The notes beneath the pieces are model-generated. The model saw nothing but the letters and a program-made list of their open reading frames with translations, did no database searches and was not told the origin of the DNA. Shown here piece by piece: positions 1 through 11,140 of a stretch of 64,000 bases of DNA (position 1 is the stretch's first letter; the number at the start of each line of letters is the position of its first letter). The stretch is from Phaeobacter inhibens DSM 16374 (lineage in GTDB: Bacteria > Pseudomonadota > Alphaproteobacteria > Rhodobacterales > Rhodobacteraceae): the NCBI RefSeq assembly GCF_000473105.1, contig NZ_KI421498.1, positions 2,294,001 through 2,358,000 on the forward strand. Direction: 5' to 3'. A program made the translations under genes and the position numbers.

Positions 1-1814
<1,814 letters not shown>

Positions 1815-1831
1815 GGAACTACGCTATCCGA

Positions 1832-1870
1832 CAAAAAAACCGCCCCGAGGTATTCCGAGGCGGTTTTTAT
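1832..1870. terminator. Bidirectional rho-independent terminator
   Basis: Inverted repeat AACCGCCCCGAGG / CCGAGGCGGTT with one mismatch and a TATT loop, flanked by an A-run on the left and a T-run on the right. It can end transcription of pobR (plus) and of the ctpA operon (minus), which converge here. Confidence 0.85.
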
Positions 1871-1895
1871 AATGTGCACAGGGTTGCGCCAGCGC

Positions 1896-3239
1896 TTACT
1901 GCTCCGGCCCCAGCTTTGACAGACCCTTCAGAATATCGATGGCATAGGCCAGCTGATAATCTTCCTCGCGGCGCTCCGCTGCGGCCTCGGCCTTGGCGCG
2001 GTCTTCCTCGATCTGGCGGATCTCATCCTCGGAAAGGCTGTCGTTGTTCAGACGCCCCCGCAGATCTGCCTCAGACCGGGTCCGGCGGGCGGCGGAGGTG
2101 TTTTCCTCTTCCTCTTCCGCATTTGGATCCCGGCGCGGCTGTTCCACGACGATATCGGGCGAAACCCCAAGCGCCTGGATCGAACGACCAGACGGCGTGT
2201 AATAGCGCGCCGTGGTCAGGCGCATCGCGCCATCTCCCTTGAGCGGCATTACCGTCTGAACCGATCCTTTGCCAAAGGACTTGGTACCGACCACAATGGC
2301 ACGGCGGTGATCTTGCAGCGCACCCGCCACGATCTCAGATGCAGACGCAGAGCCGCCGTTGATCAACACCACAATGGGTTTGCCGTCGACCAGATCGCCG
2401 GGAGTGGCATTGAACCGTTCGCCGTCCTCAGGGTTGCGCCCACGGGTAGAGACAATTTCGCCGCTGTCGAGGAAACTGTCAGCCACCTTGATCGCCTGCG
2501 TCAGCAGGCCACCGGGATTGTTGCGCAGATCAAGGATGATACCGTTGACATTGTCCATGCCACCGGCTTCCTCCAGCTGCTTTTTCAGGCCAGCCTCAAG
2601 ATTGGGCGTGGTCTGATCGTTGAAAGTGGTCAGACGCAAGACGACCGTTTCATCTTCAGTGCGGGCGCGTACAGCCGTCAGTTTGATTGTATCGCGAATG
2701 ATCGACACATCAAAAGGCTCCGCCTCGCCTTCCCGGACGACGGTGATCACGATCTCTGATCCCACCGGACCTCTCATCAGATCCACCGCCTCGTCCAGAG
2801 CCAGCCCCAGAACACTTTCGCCATCCACGTGGGTGATGAAGTCGCCCGATTCCATCCCGGCCTCATCCGCCGGGGTGCCATCAATGGGCGAAACCACTTT
2901 GACGAAGCCTTCTTCCTGTGTGACCTCAATACCGAGACCACCGAACTCGCCACGGGTTTGCACCCGCATATTGGCAGCATCATCCGGGGAGAGATAGCTG
3001 GAATGCGGGTCCAGCGAGGCAAGCATGCCACCGATGGCGGCCTCAATCAGCTCAGTCTCATCGACGTCTTCGACATATTGCACGCGGATGCGTTCAAAAA
3101 TGTCTCCGAAGAGGTCCAGCTGCTCATAAACGCTGGCCTCCCGGCTGCCTTCCTGCGCCAAAAGCGGCTCAGCTACATAGGTGGTGGCAAGTATCCCTGC
3201 CAGCGTGCCGCCCACTGCGGCCATCGCGAATTTTCTCAT
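1896..3239 (-). CDS. ctpA: C-terminal processing peptidase, S41 family (CtpA/Prc type)
   Basis: Periplasmic serine protease of 447 residues. The N terminus has a signal peptide or anchor (AMAAVGGTLAGILATTYVAEP). A PDZ domain follows at about residues 95-180 (RGEFGGLGIEVTQEEGF). The S41 catalytic domain shows the nucleophile motif GGSASASE near residue 300 and the general-base lysine motif TKSFGKGSVQT about 25 residues later. The C-terminal tail is charged and Glu/Arg rich, a likely linker. It is the third gene of gpmI-envC-ctpA, only 3 bp after envC. In related bacteria CtpA and EnvC-type proteins both act on the murein maturation system; that joint role here is inferred. Confidence 0.95.
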   Translation of the reverse strand: MRKFAMAAVGGTLAGILATTYVAEPLLAQEGSREASVYEQLDLFGDIFERIRVQYVEDVDETELIEAAIGGMLASLDPHSSYLSPDDAANMRVQTRGEFGGLGIEVTQEEGFVKVVSPIDGTPADEAGMESGDFITHVDGESVLGLALDEAVDLMRGPVGSEIVITVVREGEAEPFDVSIIRDTIKLTAVRARTEDETVVLRLTTFNDQTTPNLEAGLKKQLEEAGGMDNVNGIILDLRNNPGGLLTQAIKVADSFLDSGEIVSTRGRNPEDGERFNATPGDLVDGKPIVVLINGGSASASEIVAGALQDHRRAIVVGTKSFGKGSVQTVMPLKGDGAMRLTTARYYTPSGRSIQALGVSPDIVVEQPRRDPNAEEEEENTSAARRTRSEADLRGRLNNDSLSEDEIRQIEEDRAKAEAAAERREEDYQLAYAIDILKGLSKLGPEQ

Positions 3240-3242
3240 GAA

Positions 3243-4427
3243 CTAATTTCCATCCTTGTCGGTGCGGAACCAGGTTTCGGGGTCCACCGGACTGTTGTCC
3301 ATTCTAACTTCTATATAGAGCGTTTCTGTGCGGTCAGTTCCAGCCCCTTCACCGCTTAGTGACAAAATGGCGCCGATTTCCGGGTTTTTGCCCCCCATCA
3401 GGCCAATCGGAGTTCCTGCGGGGATGACCTCACCCATGGTTCCATACACTTCGGCCAGTCCCGACAGCACAAAAAGTGTCTCAGGCTGCGGTTCGAGGAT
3501 GACCACATTGCCAAGATCCAGCAGCGGCCCCTGATACCGGATCGTGGCAGCGGCGGGCGAGACCACCAGTGCGCGCGGGCGCGCCGCGATCAGCCAACCG
3601 GGGCGAGCGATGCCAGCGGCGTCTTTCTCACCATAGCTGCGCAGGACCAATCCTTCGACAGGGATCGGCAGCGTACCGCGCAGGGCGCTGACGTCGGCAT
3701 CAGTTGTTGCGATCTCCCCCTCCGCGATTTCAGCCAACCCGCTGGCAAACCCGCTGAGCGTCTCCGTCGAGGATATCAGGATCGCAGTGCGCACCGGATC
3801 CTGGGTAAAGCGGCGTGGAAGGTCGGTGCGGTCGGCGATCGCGGCAGACAGTTGCACACGGGCCTCTTGTACACCGTTCAGACCCTCCTGCAGAGTGTTG
3901 GCGGCGCTTTGTTGCAGCAGCCGCAGCGTCTGGACCTCCTCCAGATCACGGCGCAGCGCGGTTGCCCGCGCCTGCAAGGCCGGTGTCACCTCAGCCAATG
4001 TCATGGCAGAGCGGGCGGCCCCAAGCGGCCCCGAGGGGTGCAGCATCAGCACCGGTGGTGGTGCGGTCTCAATGGTCTGCAAAACCCCGAGCAAATCCGC
4101 CACGTCATCTTCGCGCGCTTTCAGTTGAGCCGCCAGTTGCCCCTCGCGCTGCGCGACACGGCGCAGGCCATCGCGCATGGCCGCCAGCCCGGCCTCATAG
4201 GCGCGGACGGTTTCGGTCAATGCAGCGACGCGGTCCCGTGCAGTTTCCGCCTGCTGAAGCGCCAGCGTGGCGGTCTCCAGCTGGTTGGCCGCCCGCTGCG
4301 CCGCTGTCGCGGGATCCTCTGCCGCACTTGCCCCCATTGCCGATGCGGACAGGACCACCGCAAGGGCGCAGATCTGAAAACCACGCCTGACAGCAGCCGG
4401 CCCCAAGATGCCAAATGCTGAGCTCAT
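3243..4427 (-). CDS. envC: EnvC-like murein hydrolase activator (degenerate M23/LytM domain)
   Basis: A protein of 394 residues with a signal peptide (ALAVVLSASAMGASA), a long coiled-coil region (about residues 38-200, rich in Q/E/A/R heptads) and a C-terminal M23-fold domain (about 265-385). The metal ligands of active M23 peptidases are missing: the position of the usual HLHFE motif reads TLYIEV, and the upstream HxGxD is not present. That matches EnvC/NlpD-type proteins, which activate amidases rather than cut murein themselves. It overlaps the gpmI stop by 4 bp and precedes ctpA by 3 bp, so it lies in one operon. Confidence 0.9.
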   Translation of the reverse strand: MSSAFGILGPAAVRRGFQICALAVVLSASAMGASAAEDPATAAQRAANQLETATLALQQAETARDRVAALTETVRAYEAGLAAMRDGLRRVAQREGQLAAQLKAREDDVADLLGVLQTIETAPPPVLMLHPSGPLGAARSAMTLAEVTPALQARATALRRDLEEVQTLRLLQQSAANTLQEGLNGVQEARVQLSAAIADRTDLPRRFTQDPVRTAILISSTETLSGFASGLAEIAEGEIATTDADVSALRGTLPIPVEGLVLRSYGEKDAAGIARPGWLIAARPRALVVSPAAATIRYQGPLLDLGNVVILEPQPETLFVLSGLAEVYGTMGEVIPAGTPIGLMGGKNPEIGAILSLSGEGAGTDRTETLYIEVRMDNSPVDPETWFRTDKDGN

Positions 4428-5944
4428 GCCAGCAGGCTCTCTCCGGTCATTTCATCCGGTTTCGGGAGGTTCATCAGCTGCAAAAGCGTTGGCGCCAGAT
4501 CTGCGAGACGGCCATCACGCAGCTCAGCCCCAGCTGGTCCACCGACCAGCGCGACGGGTACCAGATTGGTGGTATGGGCGGTATGCGGGCCGCCTGTGTC
4601 AGGATCGACCATCACTTCACAATTGCCATGATCAGCTGTGACCAGCATCACGCCACCTGCGGCCTTCAACGCGGCGACGACCTTGGCCAGCCCCTGATCG
4701 ACCGCTTCGCAGGCCTTTATCGCAGCACTTAGATCACCGGTATGACCAACCATATCCGGGTTCGCATAATTGGTGACAATCAGGTCATAGCCCGCTTCAA
4801 TCGCCTCGACAAACCGCTCGGTCACCTCTGGCGCTGACATTTCCGGTTGCAGATCATAGGTCGCAACCTTGGGCGATTTCGGCATGGCGCGGTCTTCGCC
4901 CTCCTCCGGGTCTTCTTTGCCACCGTTGAGGAAGAAGGTCACATGCGGATACTTCTCCGTCTCGGCGAGGCGGAACTGACGCTTGCCCTGTTTCGCCACC
5001 CAGGCACCCAATGTGTTGACGATCGCGCGTTTGGGAAACACGGTTTGCATGTATTCGTTATGACCTGCGGAATATTCCACCATGCCCAGCAATGCAGCCA
5101 GCTCCGGGCGTGCCCCGGTATCGAAAGCATCAAAACCCGGCTCCCCCATAGCGCGCAGGATCTCGCGGGCGCGGTCGGCGCGGAAATTCAGGCAGAACAG
5201 GCCGTCGCCATCTTTCACGCCATCATAGCCATCAATCACCGTGGCCTTGATGAACTCATCCAGCTCATCGCGGGCATAGCTGGCTTTGATCGCGTCCGCG
5301 GCGGTTTCCGCCTGATATTGGCCGCGACCATGGATCATAGCGTCATAGGCCTGACTGACGCGTTCCCAGCGATTGTCGCGATCCATTGCATAATAGCGCC
5401 CTGTCACGGTGGCGATACGCGCGCCCTCGGCCAGCTTGCTTTGCAGGGCGGTAACGAATTCCAGAGCAGATTTCGGGGCGACGTCTCGTCCATCCGTCAT
5501 CGCATGCAGCCAGACGGGGATACCTGCATCACGAATGGCCTTCACCGCAGCGATGATATGAGAGACGTGACCATGGACGCCGCCATCCGAAGCCAGCCCC
5601 ATGAGATGCGCCGCACCGCCGGTTTCTTTCAGCCGGGCAATGAACCCCTGCAGTGCGTCATTGTGGAAAAACGAGCCATCCTCAATTGCGAGATCAATCT
5701 GGCCCAGATCCATTGCCACCACCCGGCCGGCGCCGATATTGGTGTGGCCCACCTCGGAGTTCCCCATCTGACCGCTTGGCAGGCCGACATCCGGACCGTG
5801 GGTGATAAGCCGCGCCGTCGGGCAGGTTCTGGCGATCTCGTCGAGCGTTGGTGTCTCAGCCAGATAGGGCGCATTGGCGGTTCCCGGCTCGGCATTGCCC
5901 CAGCCATCAAGGATACACAGAACAACTGGTTTGGGCGTCGACAT
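4424..5944 (-). CDS. gpmI: 2,3-bisphosphoglycerate-independent phosphoglycerate mutase
   Basis: Glycolytic enzyme of 506 residues, normal for the family, interconverting 3- and 2-phosphoglycerate with two Mn ions. Motifs seen: CILDGWG near residue 11, the phospho-serine nucleophile in GQMGNSEVGH near residue 62, and the metal-binding TADHGN and PHTAHTTN near residues 440-465. It is the first gene of the gpmI-envC-ctpA operon and overlaps envC by 4 bp. The start at 5944 has a GGAG Shine-Dalgarno. Confidence 0.97.
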   Translation of the reverse strand: MSTPKPVVLCILDGWGNAEPGTANAPYLAETPTLDEIARTCPTARLITHGPDVGLPSGQMGNSEVGHTNIGAGRVVAMDLGQIDLAIEDGSFFHNDALQGFIARLKETGGAAHLMGLASDGGVHGHVSHIIAAVKAIRDAGIPVWLHAMTDGRDVAPKSALEFVTALQSKLAEGARIATVTGRYYAMDRDNRWERVSQAYDAMIHGRGQYQAETAADAIKASYARDELDEFIKATVIDGYDGVKDGDGLFCLNFRADRAREILRAMGEPGFDAFDTGARPELAALLGMVEYSAGHNEYMQTVFPKRAIVNTLGAWVAKQGKRQFRLAETEKYPHVTFFLNGGKEDPEEGEDRAMPKSPKVATYDLQPEMSAPEVTERFVEAIEAGYDLIVTNYANPDMVGHTGDLSAAIKACEAVDQGLAKVVAALKAAGGVMLVTADHGNCEVMVDPDTGGPHTAHTTNLVPVALVGGPAGAELRDGRLADLAPTLLQLMNLPKPDEMTGESLLA

Positions 5945-6063
5945 GGTTTCAGGCTCCGGCTCTGAGTGGCGTTACTGCCTTCTACAGATTTGCCGGGGAT
6001 TGGGAAACCGCCGATCGGTCTGGAGAGGCTATCCGCGTGCCCCTCCGTTCTTGGGCGAGATCC

Positions 6064-7134
6064 TCATACCGGCTGCGCCGCCGATGTGCGATACTGGCGT
6101 TCAATGTCCAAGAGCCGCTGTTTGCGCCACAGCCCGCCGCCATATCCGGTCAGCGACCCATCGGCACCGATCACCCGGTGACAGGGCACCACCAGAGCGA
6201 TCTGATTGGCACCATTGGCGCGGGCAACAGCACGGGTGGCATCGGGGCGGCCTATGGTGCGGGCAATCTCCGAATAGCTGCGTGTGATGCCCGGTGGGAT
6301 TTGTCGCAGCGCGTCCCAGACCTGCTGCATGAAGGCTGTGCCATGATAAGCCAAAGGAGTCTCAAACCGCGCCGAACGCCCTGCGAAAAACGCGTCAAGT
6401 TCCGCCCGGATCTGCTCGCTCGGCGGTGTGGGACCTATGCCGAGGTCGCCTTTCACCGCGCGTTGTAGCTTGTCCAGCTCCCCCTTCAGCGCCCTGCGCT
6501 CCACAAATTCCAGCAGGTGCAGCTCGGTCCGGCTGCTGACTGCAATCATGTCACCAAGCGGCGTCGGGATCCAATCCGCCAGCAACAGGCCCTCGCGGGT
6601 CAGGCTGCCGGGTGCCCTGCCCAGCAACCGGGCGAAGGCCGCACGAAACGCACTCGGAGAGTCGAATTGCGCGTCCAGCTGCGCCTCAATCACCTTGCCT
6701 CCATCGGACAGAACGGTGAAACCTTCGCGCAATCTGCGCTGGCGTGCCATCTCCAGAAACGTCATGCCGAACTGCCGCTTGAAACTGCGACGCACCGTGG
6801 AGAGATCAAGGCCCATGCGGGTGATGTCCCCCTCCCCCCACCGGTAATCCGGGCGTTCATCAAGGGCCGCCAAGAGGGTGGCCACTGCGGGATCCGCCTC
6901 TGCCATCGGGCGCAGCGGGTGGCACCGCTTACAGGCGCGAAACCCGGCTTCGATACATTCGCCTACACTGCCGAAAAACTGGCAGTTTTCGCGTTTAGGT
7001 TTGCGTGCCGGACAAGTCAGTCGACAGAAGATGCCGGTCGTAGCGACGCAGACATAAGCCTGCCCGTCATAGCGGTCATCGCGAGTGAGTAGCGCCTGAT
7101 ACAGCGCCTCGTGGTCAGGAAGATCAAATAACAT
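6064..7134 (-). CDS. ada: Ada-type alkylation response protein (AdaA domain + AraC HTH + methyltransferase)
   Basis: A protein of 356 residues with all three Ada parts. The N-terminal zinc domain has Cys37, Cys41, Cys68 and Cys71 (IFCRLTCPAR, ACKRC), one of which accepts methyl from phosphotriesters. An AraC-like helix-turn-helix region follows (about 85-180). The C-terminal O6-methylguanine-DNA methyltransferase has the acceptor motif PCHR with Cys318. Family knowledge: self-methylation turns Ada into an activator of its own regulon. The gene stands alone, and an AAGG ribosome site precedes the ATG at 7134. Confidence 0.93.
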   Translation of the reverse strand: MLFDLPDHEALYQALLTRDDRYDGQAYVCVATTGIFCRLTCPARKPKRENCQFFGSVGECIEAGFRACKRCHPLRPMAEADPAVATLLAALDERPDYRWGEGDITRMGLDLSTVRRSFKRQFGMTFLEMARQRRLREGFTVLSDGGKVIEAQLDAQFDSPSAFRAAFARLLGRAPGSLTREGLLLADWIPTPLGDMIAVSSRTELHLLEFVERRALKGELDKLQRAVKGDLGIGPTPPSEQIRAELDAFFAGRSARFETPLAYHGTAFMQQVWDALRQIPPGITRSYSEIARTIGRPDATRAVARANGANQIALVVPCHRVIGADGSLTGYGGGLWRKQRLLDIERQYRTSAAQPV

Positions 7135-7236
7135 ATGCCTTGTTTAGCATAGGGCAGCGCGCCTGCCGCCGATAATCAGGCGTGGATTATGCAGCGACAG
7201 GCTTCTTGGCTCAGCAGCGCCTGACGGGCACCCGTA

Positions 7237-8238
7237 TCAGTCCAGCGCGACACGACACCAGACAGCATCGTGATCGGACAGCGGACGGCCATTTTCATCG
7301 ACTGAAGACACCAGACGGTTCTCAGTAGAGCGCATGCCACGGGTGCAGAACCAATCCAGTTTCATCTGCCGGTCCGGATGCGGCGTGATGAGGCTTGGCC
7401 GCGTGGTGACACCACCCGGGGTCGCCGACCAGTCATAGCCTTGCGCGCGCGCCAGCTCGAACAGCGTCTCACGTTGCCAGTCGAAATCCGGCGGCAAATG
7501 GTTGCCGGTGTTGAGATCACCGCCGATCAGCACAGGCATATCCGGTGCAAACGCATCAATCGCACGCAGCAGACGATCAAATTGCGCATGGCGGTGGTCA
7601 GCGTCAGCGTTGCTTTCCAAATGGGTGGAGACAACACAAATCGGTCCGGCCTCGGTCGGCAGGACCGCCGCGATAGCCATCCGCCCACCAAGACGCGGCT
7701 GGTCCGGGTCGGCGGGCACCTCATCGGAAGAAAACCAGTGGCCGTGGTCATCCAACCGGATCAGGGTTACGCGCTCTGGCGGAACGGCCGAGAGAATGGC
7801 ATTGCCATGCCAGCCAAACAGATTGAAATCATCCGTACAGAACGCCTGCTCTGTTGGGCCACCCAGATCCAGTTCATGGAACTCAACGCCAAAGACGTAG
7901 GCCATCTCCAGCGCCTTTGCCATAGCCTCGGTGGTGTGGCGTTGACCGGTGCGGGCCATGCCGTGATCGACCTCGGACAGCAGGACAACCTGCGGGGCGA
8001 GAGGTTGGATATGGCTGGCTGTGTCCTCCGGGAACAGGCAGCGCTCGACGTTCCAGGCCACAACAGAAACCGAGGCGGTCAACGCGTCCAGAGCTGCCTT
8101 ACCGCCGGATTGCAAGGCCGACATTGCCGGCACCTCAGTCATCAGCGCCCGGTGCGCCACCGCATTGCGCGGTGCCGCCTTGATCCGCGCCTGCAAATCG
8201 GACGAAACCGACGGCAGACTGTCCAGAACCCGTGTCAT
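7237..8238 (-). CDS. Endonuclease/exonuclease/phosphatase-fold hydrolase in the ugp operon
   Basis: A protein of 333 residues with the complete EEP catalytic set: AWNVER (Asn), LLSEVDHG (metal-binding Glu), GNAILS, STHLES (His), GGDLNTGN (Asp/Asn), KLDWF and LSDHDAVW (terminal Asp-His). No signal peptide is seen, so it is likely cytoplasmic. It overlaps the end of ugpC by 4 bp and must be co-transcribed. In E. coli that position is held by ugpQ, a glycerophosphodiester phosphodiesterase of another fold. A matching phosphodiesterase role here is inference only; EEP enzymes also act on nucleic acids, inositol phosphates and sphingomyelin. Confidence 0.85.
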   Translation of the reverse strand: MTRVLDSLPSVSSDLQARIKAAPRNAVAHRALMTEVPAMSALQSGGKAALDALTASVSVVAWNVERCLFPEDTASHIQPLAPQVVLLSEVDHGMARTGQRHTTEAMAKALEMAYVFGVEFHELDLGGPTEQAFCTDDFNLFGWHGNAILSAVPPERVTLIRLDDHGHWFSSDEVPADPDQPRLGGRMAIAAVLPTEAGPICVVSTHLESNADADHRHAQFDRLLRAIDAFAPDMPVLIGGDLNTGNHLPPDFDWQRETLFELARAQGYDWSATPGGVTTRPSLITPHPDRQMKLDWFCTRGMRSTENRLVSSVDENGRPLSDHDAVWCRVALD

Positions 8239-9281
8239 CGTCGCTGGCCGCTTTCCGCATCAAACAGGCAGATCGCTGCAGGATCGACCGAAATCTGATG
8301 GGTGCCGGGATCAACCGGAATGTCTTTCAGCACATGAATGGTGAAGGGTTGGCCCCCCAGTTTGCCATGCAACAGACGATGGGCGCCCAGTTCTTCGATC
8401 AGTTCCACATCGATGGCGAGGCCACCTTCGGCGACCAGTTGGACGTCCTCCGGGCGGATACCCAGCTTAACCGCCCCTTGGGCCGAGGTGTCCAGCGCGC
8501 CCATCGAGACCCCATCCGGCAATGTCACCTGGCCGTTGGCTATGGTGGCGTCGAGTAGATTCATCGGCGGCGCGCCCATGAACGAGGCCACAAAGACGGA
8601 CGCCGGATTGTGGTAGATCTCCGACGGCGTGCCGATCTGTTCGATACGGCCACCGTTCAGCACGATGATGCGATCCGCCATAGTCATCGCTTCGACCTGA
8701 TCGTGGGTCACATAGATCGAGGTGACCCCCAACCGGCGCTGCAATGCCTTGATCTCAATCCGCATCTGGTTACGCAGCTTGGCATCAAGGTTCGACAGCG
8801 GTTCGTCGAACAGGAACAATGCCGGGTCACGCACGATAGCGCGCCCCATGGCAACCCGCTGGCGTTGTCCACCGGACAACTGCGAAGGTTTTCGGTCCAG
8901 ATATTCCTCGAGGTTCAGCATCTTGGCGGCCTCGGCCACCTTCTGCTTGATCTCAGCCTCGGGGGTTTTGCGGTTCTTCAGGCCATAGGCGATGTTCTTG
9001 CGCACCGTCATATGCGGATAAAGCGCGTAGTTCTGGAACACCATCGCGATATCGCGATCTGCCGGATCGACATTGTTGACCACCCGGTCGCCGATTTCCA
9101 GCGTACCTTCGGTGATATCCTCTAGACCGGCAATCATGCGCAGCAAGGTGGATTTGCCGCAGCCCGACGGGCCGACCAGAACGACGAATTCGCCGTCCTC
9201 AATCTTGAAGCTGGAGGAAGTGACGGCCTCAACCCCGTTAGGGTAGACCTTGCGTACAGAATTCAGGGTAACCTGAGCCAT
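8235..9281 (-). CDS. ugpC: sn-glycerol-3-phosphate ABC transporter ATPase
   Basis: A 348-residue MalK-type ATPase: Walker [10 protein letters not shown] near residue 38, Q-loop [12 protein letters not shown] near 82, signature LSGGQRQR near 136, Walker [14 protein letters not shown] near 156, H-loop YVTHDQ near 190, then a C-terminal TOBE regulatory domain. It energises the UgpBAE importer. It lies 12 bp after ugpE and overlaps the following phosphatase gene by 4 bp. Confidence 0.93.
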   Translation of the reverse strand: MAQVTLNSVRKVYPNGVEAVTSSSFKIEDGEFVVLVGPSGCGKSTLLRMIAGLEDITEGTLEIGDRVVNNVDPADRDIAMVFQNYALYPHMTVRKNIAYGLKNRKTPEAEIKQKVAEAAKMLNLEEYLDRKPSQLSGGQRQRVAMGRAIVRDPALFLFDEPLSNLDAKLRNQMRIEIKALQRRLGVTSIYVTHDQVEAMTMADRIIVLNGGRIEQIGTPSEIYHNPASVFVASFMGAPPMNLLDATIANGQVTLPDGVSMGALDTSAQGAVKLGIRPEDVQLVAEGGLAIDVELIEELGAHRLLHGKLGGQPFTIHVLKDIPVDPGTHQISVDPAAICLFDAESGQRR

Positions 9282-9293
9282 TGTGTGAAGTCC

Positions 9294-10175
9294 TTACTTA
9301 TCGGATTCCGTCAGGCCCTTGACGAACCAGCTTTGGAAGAAAATGACGACTGCCACCGGGGGCAGGATGGCAATCACTGCCAGAAGATTTGCGCGACCAA
9401 ATTCCGGCACATTGGTGCCTTCAAGGGTCTGGGTGATCTGCTTGATCCCCCGCACAAGCGTATACATGTCTTCTTCGGTCGTGATCATCGTGGGCCAGAG
9501 ATACTGGTTCCAGCCGAAGACAAACATGATGATGAACATCGCAGCGATCATGGTTTTGGACAGCGGCACGAGAATATCGATGAAGAATTTCACCGGCCCT
9601 GCCCCATCGATGCGGGCGGCTTCGACCAGTTCCTCAGGGATCGACCGGAAATACTGCCGGAAGAAGAATGTCGCCGTGGCCGATGCGATAAGCGGGATAA
9701 TCAACCCCTGATAGGTGTTCAGCATACCCAACTGCTGCACAACCTCATAGGACGGCAGAATACGCACCTCCAGCGGCAGAAGCAGCGTGGTGAAGATCAC
9801 CCAAAATGCCAACGAGGCGAACCGCAGGCGGAAATAGACGATGGCATAGGCCGCCATCATCGCGATCACGATCTTACCAAGCGCAAAGCCGATGCCCAGC
9901 ACGAAAGAGTTGAACAGCATACGGGTCCCGGTATTCGCTCCGGAGAACCCCGACGCCTCGAACATCGCCTTCTCGAAGTTCTCATCAAACTGATCGCCTA
10001 TCTTCAGCTGTGGGCCGTATTTGATGATATCCACATCCGGCACGGTCGTGGTCATCACCACCATGATCAGCGGCACCAACATGAACAGCGAGCCGAGGAT
10101 CAGAACGGTGTGGTCGCCAACCGCCCCCCAATTGATGGAGCGGCGCGGCGTTTGAACGGGTGTTTGGTCAGCCAT
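9294..10175 (-). CDS. ugpE: Glycerol-3-phosphate ABC transporter permease UgpE
   Basis: Inner-membrane permease of 293 residues with six predicted hydrophobic segments and the EAA loop (EELVEAARIDGAGPVKFF), which contacts the ATPase. The C terminus ends in the family-typical SWFVKGLTESDK. It follows ugpA after 10 bp and pairs with UgpA as a heterodimeric channel. Confidence 0.93.
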   Translation of the reverse strand: MADQTPVQTPRRSINWGAVGDHTVLILGSLFMLVPLIMVVMTTTVPDVDIIKYGPQLKIGDQFDENFEKAMFEASGFSGANTGTRMLFNSFVLGIGFALGKIVIAMMAAYAIVYFRLRFASLAFWVIFTTLLLPLEVRILPSYEVVQQLGMLNTYQGLIIPLIASATATFFFRQYFRSIPEELVEAARIDGAGPVKFFIDILVPLSKTMIAAMFIIMFVFGWNQYLWPTMITTEEDMYTLVRGIKQITQTLEGTNVPEFGRANLLAVIAILPPVAVVIFFQSWFVKGLTESDK

Positions 10176-10185
10176 GTCAGCCCCC

Positions 10186-11067
10186 TCAGGTATAGTGGAT
10201 GCGGCGGTCGATCAGCCGGAACTGAAAGATCGTGAGCGCCAGGACAAGGACCATCAGAATGACCGACTGTGCCGACGAACCACCCAGATCGTTGCCACGG
10301 AAACCATCCACGTAGACCTTGTAAACCAGGGTCATCGGGTTGTTCCCCGGCTCACCTTTCACAAGGGTGTCGACGATGCCGAAGGTGTCGAACAGCGCAT
10401 AGGTGATGTTGATGATCAGCAGGAAGAAACCAGTCGGCGCCAGCAGCGGAAACGTGACATCCCAGAACCGGCCTGTGGCGGAGCGATTGTCGATTAGCGC
10501 TGCTTCGCGCACAGAACGCGGGATCGACTGAAGCCCGGACAGGAAGAAGATGAAGTTGACCGGGATCTGTTTCCAGACCGAAACCAGGACCATGGCGGCG
10601 GCAGTGTCATTGAAGTTCACGCCAAGAACAAAGTCCCAGCCAAAGAAGCCCGCGAGGCGTGTCAAAGGCCCCCAGCTTTGGTCGAACATGATCAAGCCGA
10701 TAAAGCCCGCAACCGGAGGTGCCACCGCGTAGACCCACATCAGAAGGGTTCGGTAGGTGCGTGCGCCGCGCAGAACATTATCCGCCTTAACCGCCAGCAA
10801 CAGCGCAATCGCCAACGAGAAGAAGGTCACAAGGACCGTAAAGACTAGAGTGAAAATCGCGACACGGCGATATTCGGAATTGCCAAGTAGATCGGTGTAA
10901 TTATCCAACCCGACGAAGGTCGAGCCAAACCCAAACGGGTCCTGAAGGTAGAAGGACGACTGGATTGCATGCCAGGCGGGCCAATAGAAGAAAATAGCGA
11001 TAATGACGAGCTGCGGCATAAGCAACAGGATCGGCATCCACTTGGTCGAGAATCCGGCGCGTTTCAC
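10186..11067 (-). CDS. ugpA: Glycerol-3-phosphate ABC transporter permease UgpA
   Basis: A 293-residue permease with several membrane segments, an early one being PQLVIIAIFFYWPAWHAIQS, and the EAA motif VREAALIDNRSATGRF near residue 188. It is separated from ugpB by 73 bp that hold a strong hairpin, while the other joins in the operon are tight. Confidence 0.93.
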   Translation of the reverse strand: MKRAGFSTKWMPILLLMPQLVIIAIFFYWPAWHAIQSSFYLQDPFGFGSTFVGLDNYTDLLGNSEYRRVAIFTLVFTVLVTFFSLAIALLLAVKADNVLRGARTYRTLLMWVYAVAPPVAGFIGLIMFDQSWGPLTRLAGFFGWDFVLGVNFNDTAAAMVLVSVWKQIPVNFIFFLSGLQSIPRSVREAALIDNRSATGRFWDVTFPLLAPTGFFLLIINITYALFDTFGIVDTLVKGEPGNNPMTLVYKVYVDGFRGNDLGGSSAQSVILMVLVLALTIFQFRLIDRRIHYT

Positions 11068-11090
11068 GGTGTGCCTCTTCGTTGGAATGC

Positions 11091-11119
11091 GTGACGGCCG
11101 CAGGGGCTGCGGCCGTCAC
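11091..11119. promoter_or_regulatory. Intercistronic hairpin between ugpB and ugpA
   Basis: Perfect 13-bp inverted repeat GTGACGGCCGCAG with a 3-nt loop. No T-run follows on the minus strand, so it is not a classic terminator. Its place between the binding-protein gene and the permease gene suggests a 3' RNA-stabilising or attenuating element that lets UgpB be made in excess, as is known for malE-malF. That role is inferred. Confidence 0.75.
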
Positions 11120-11140
11120 AAGTAAGGGGAAGCCCCGCGA

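Noticed and set aside
3243-4427. Active M23 endopeptidase
   Set aside because: The metal-binding His/Asp motifs are absent, so an activator role is more likely.
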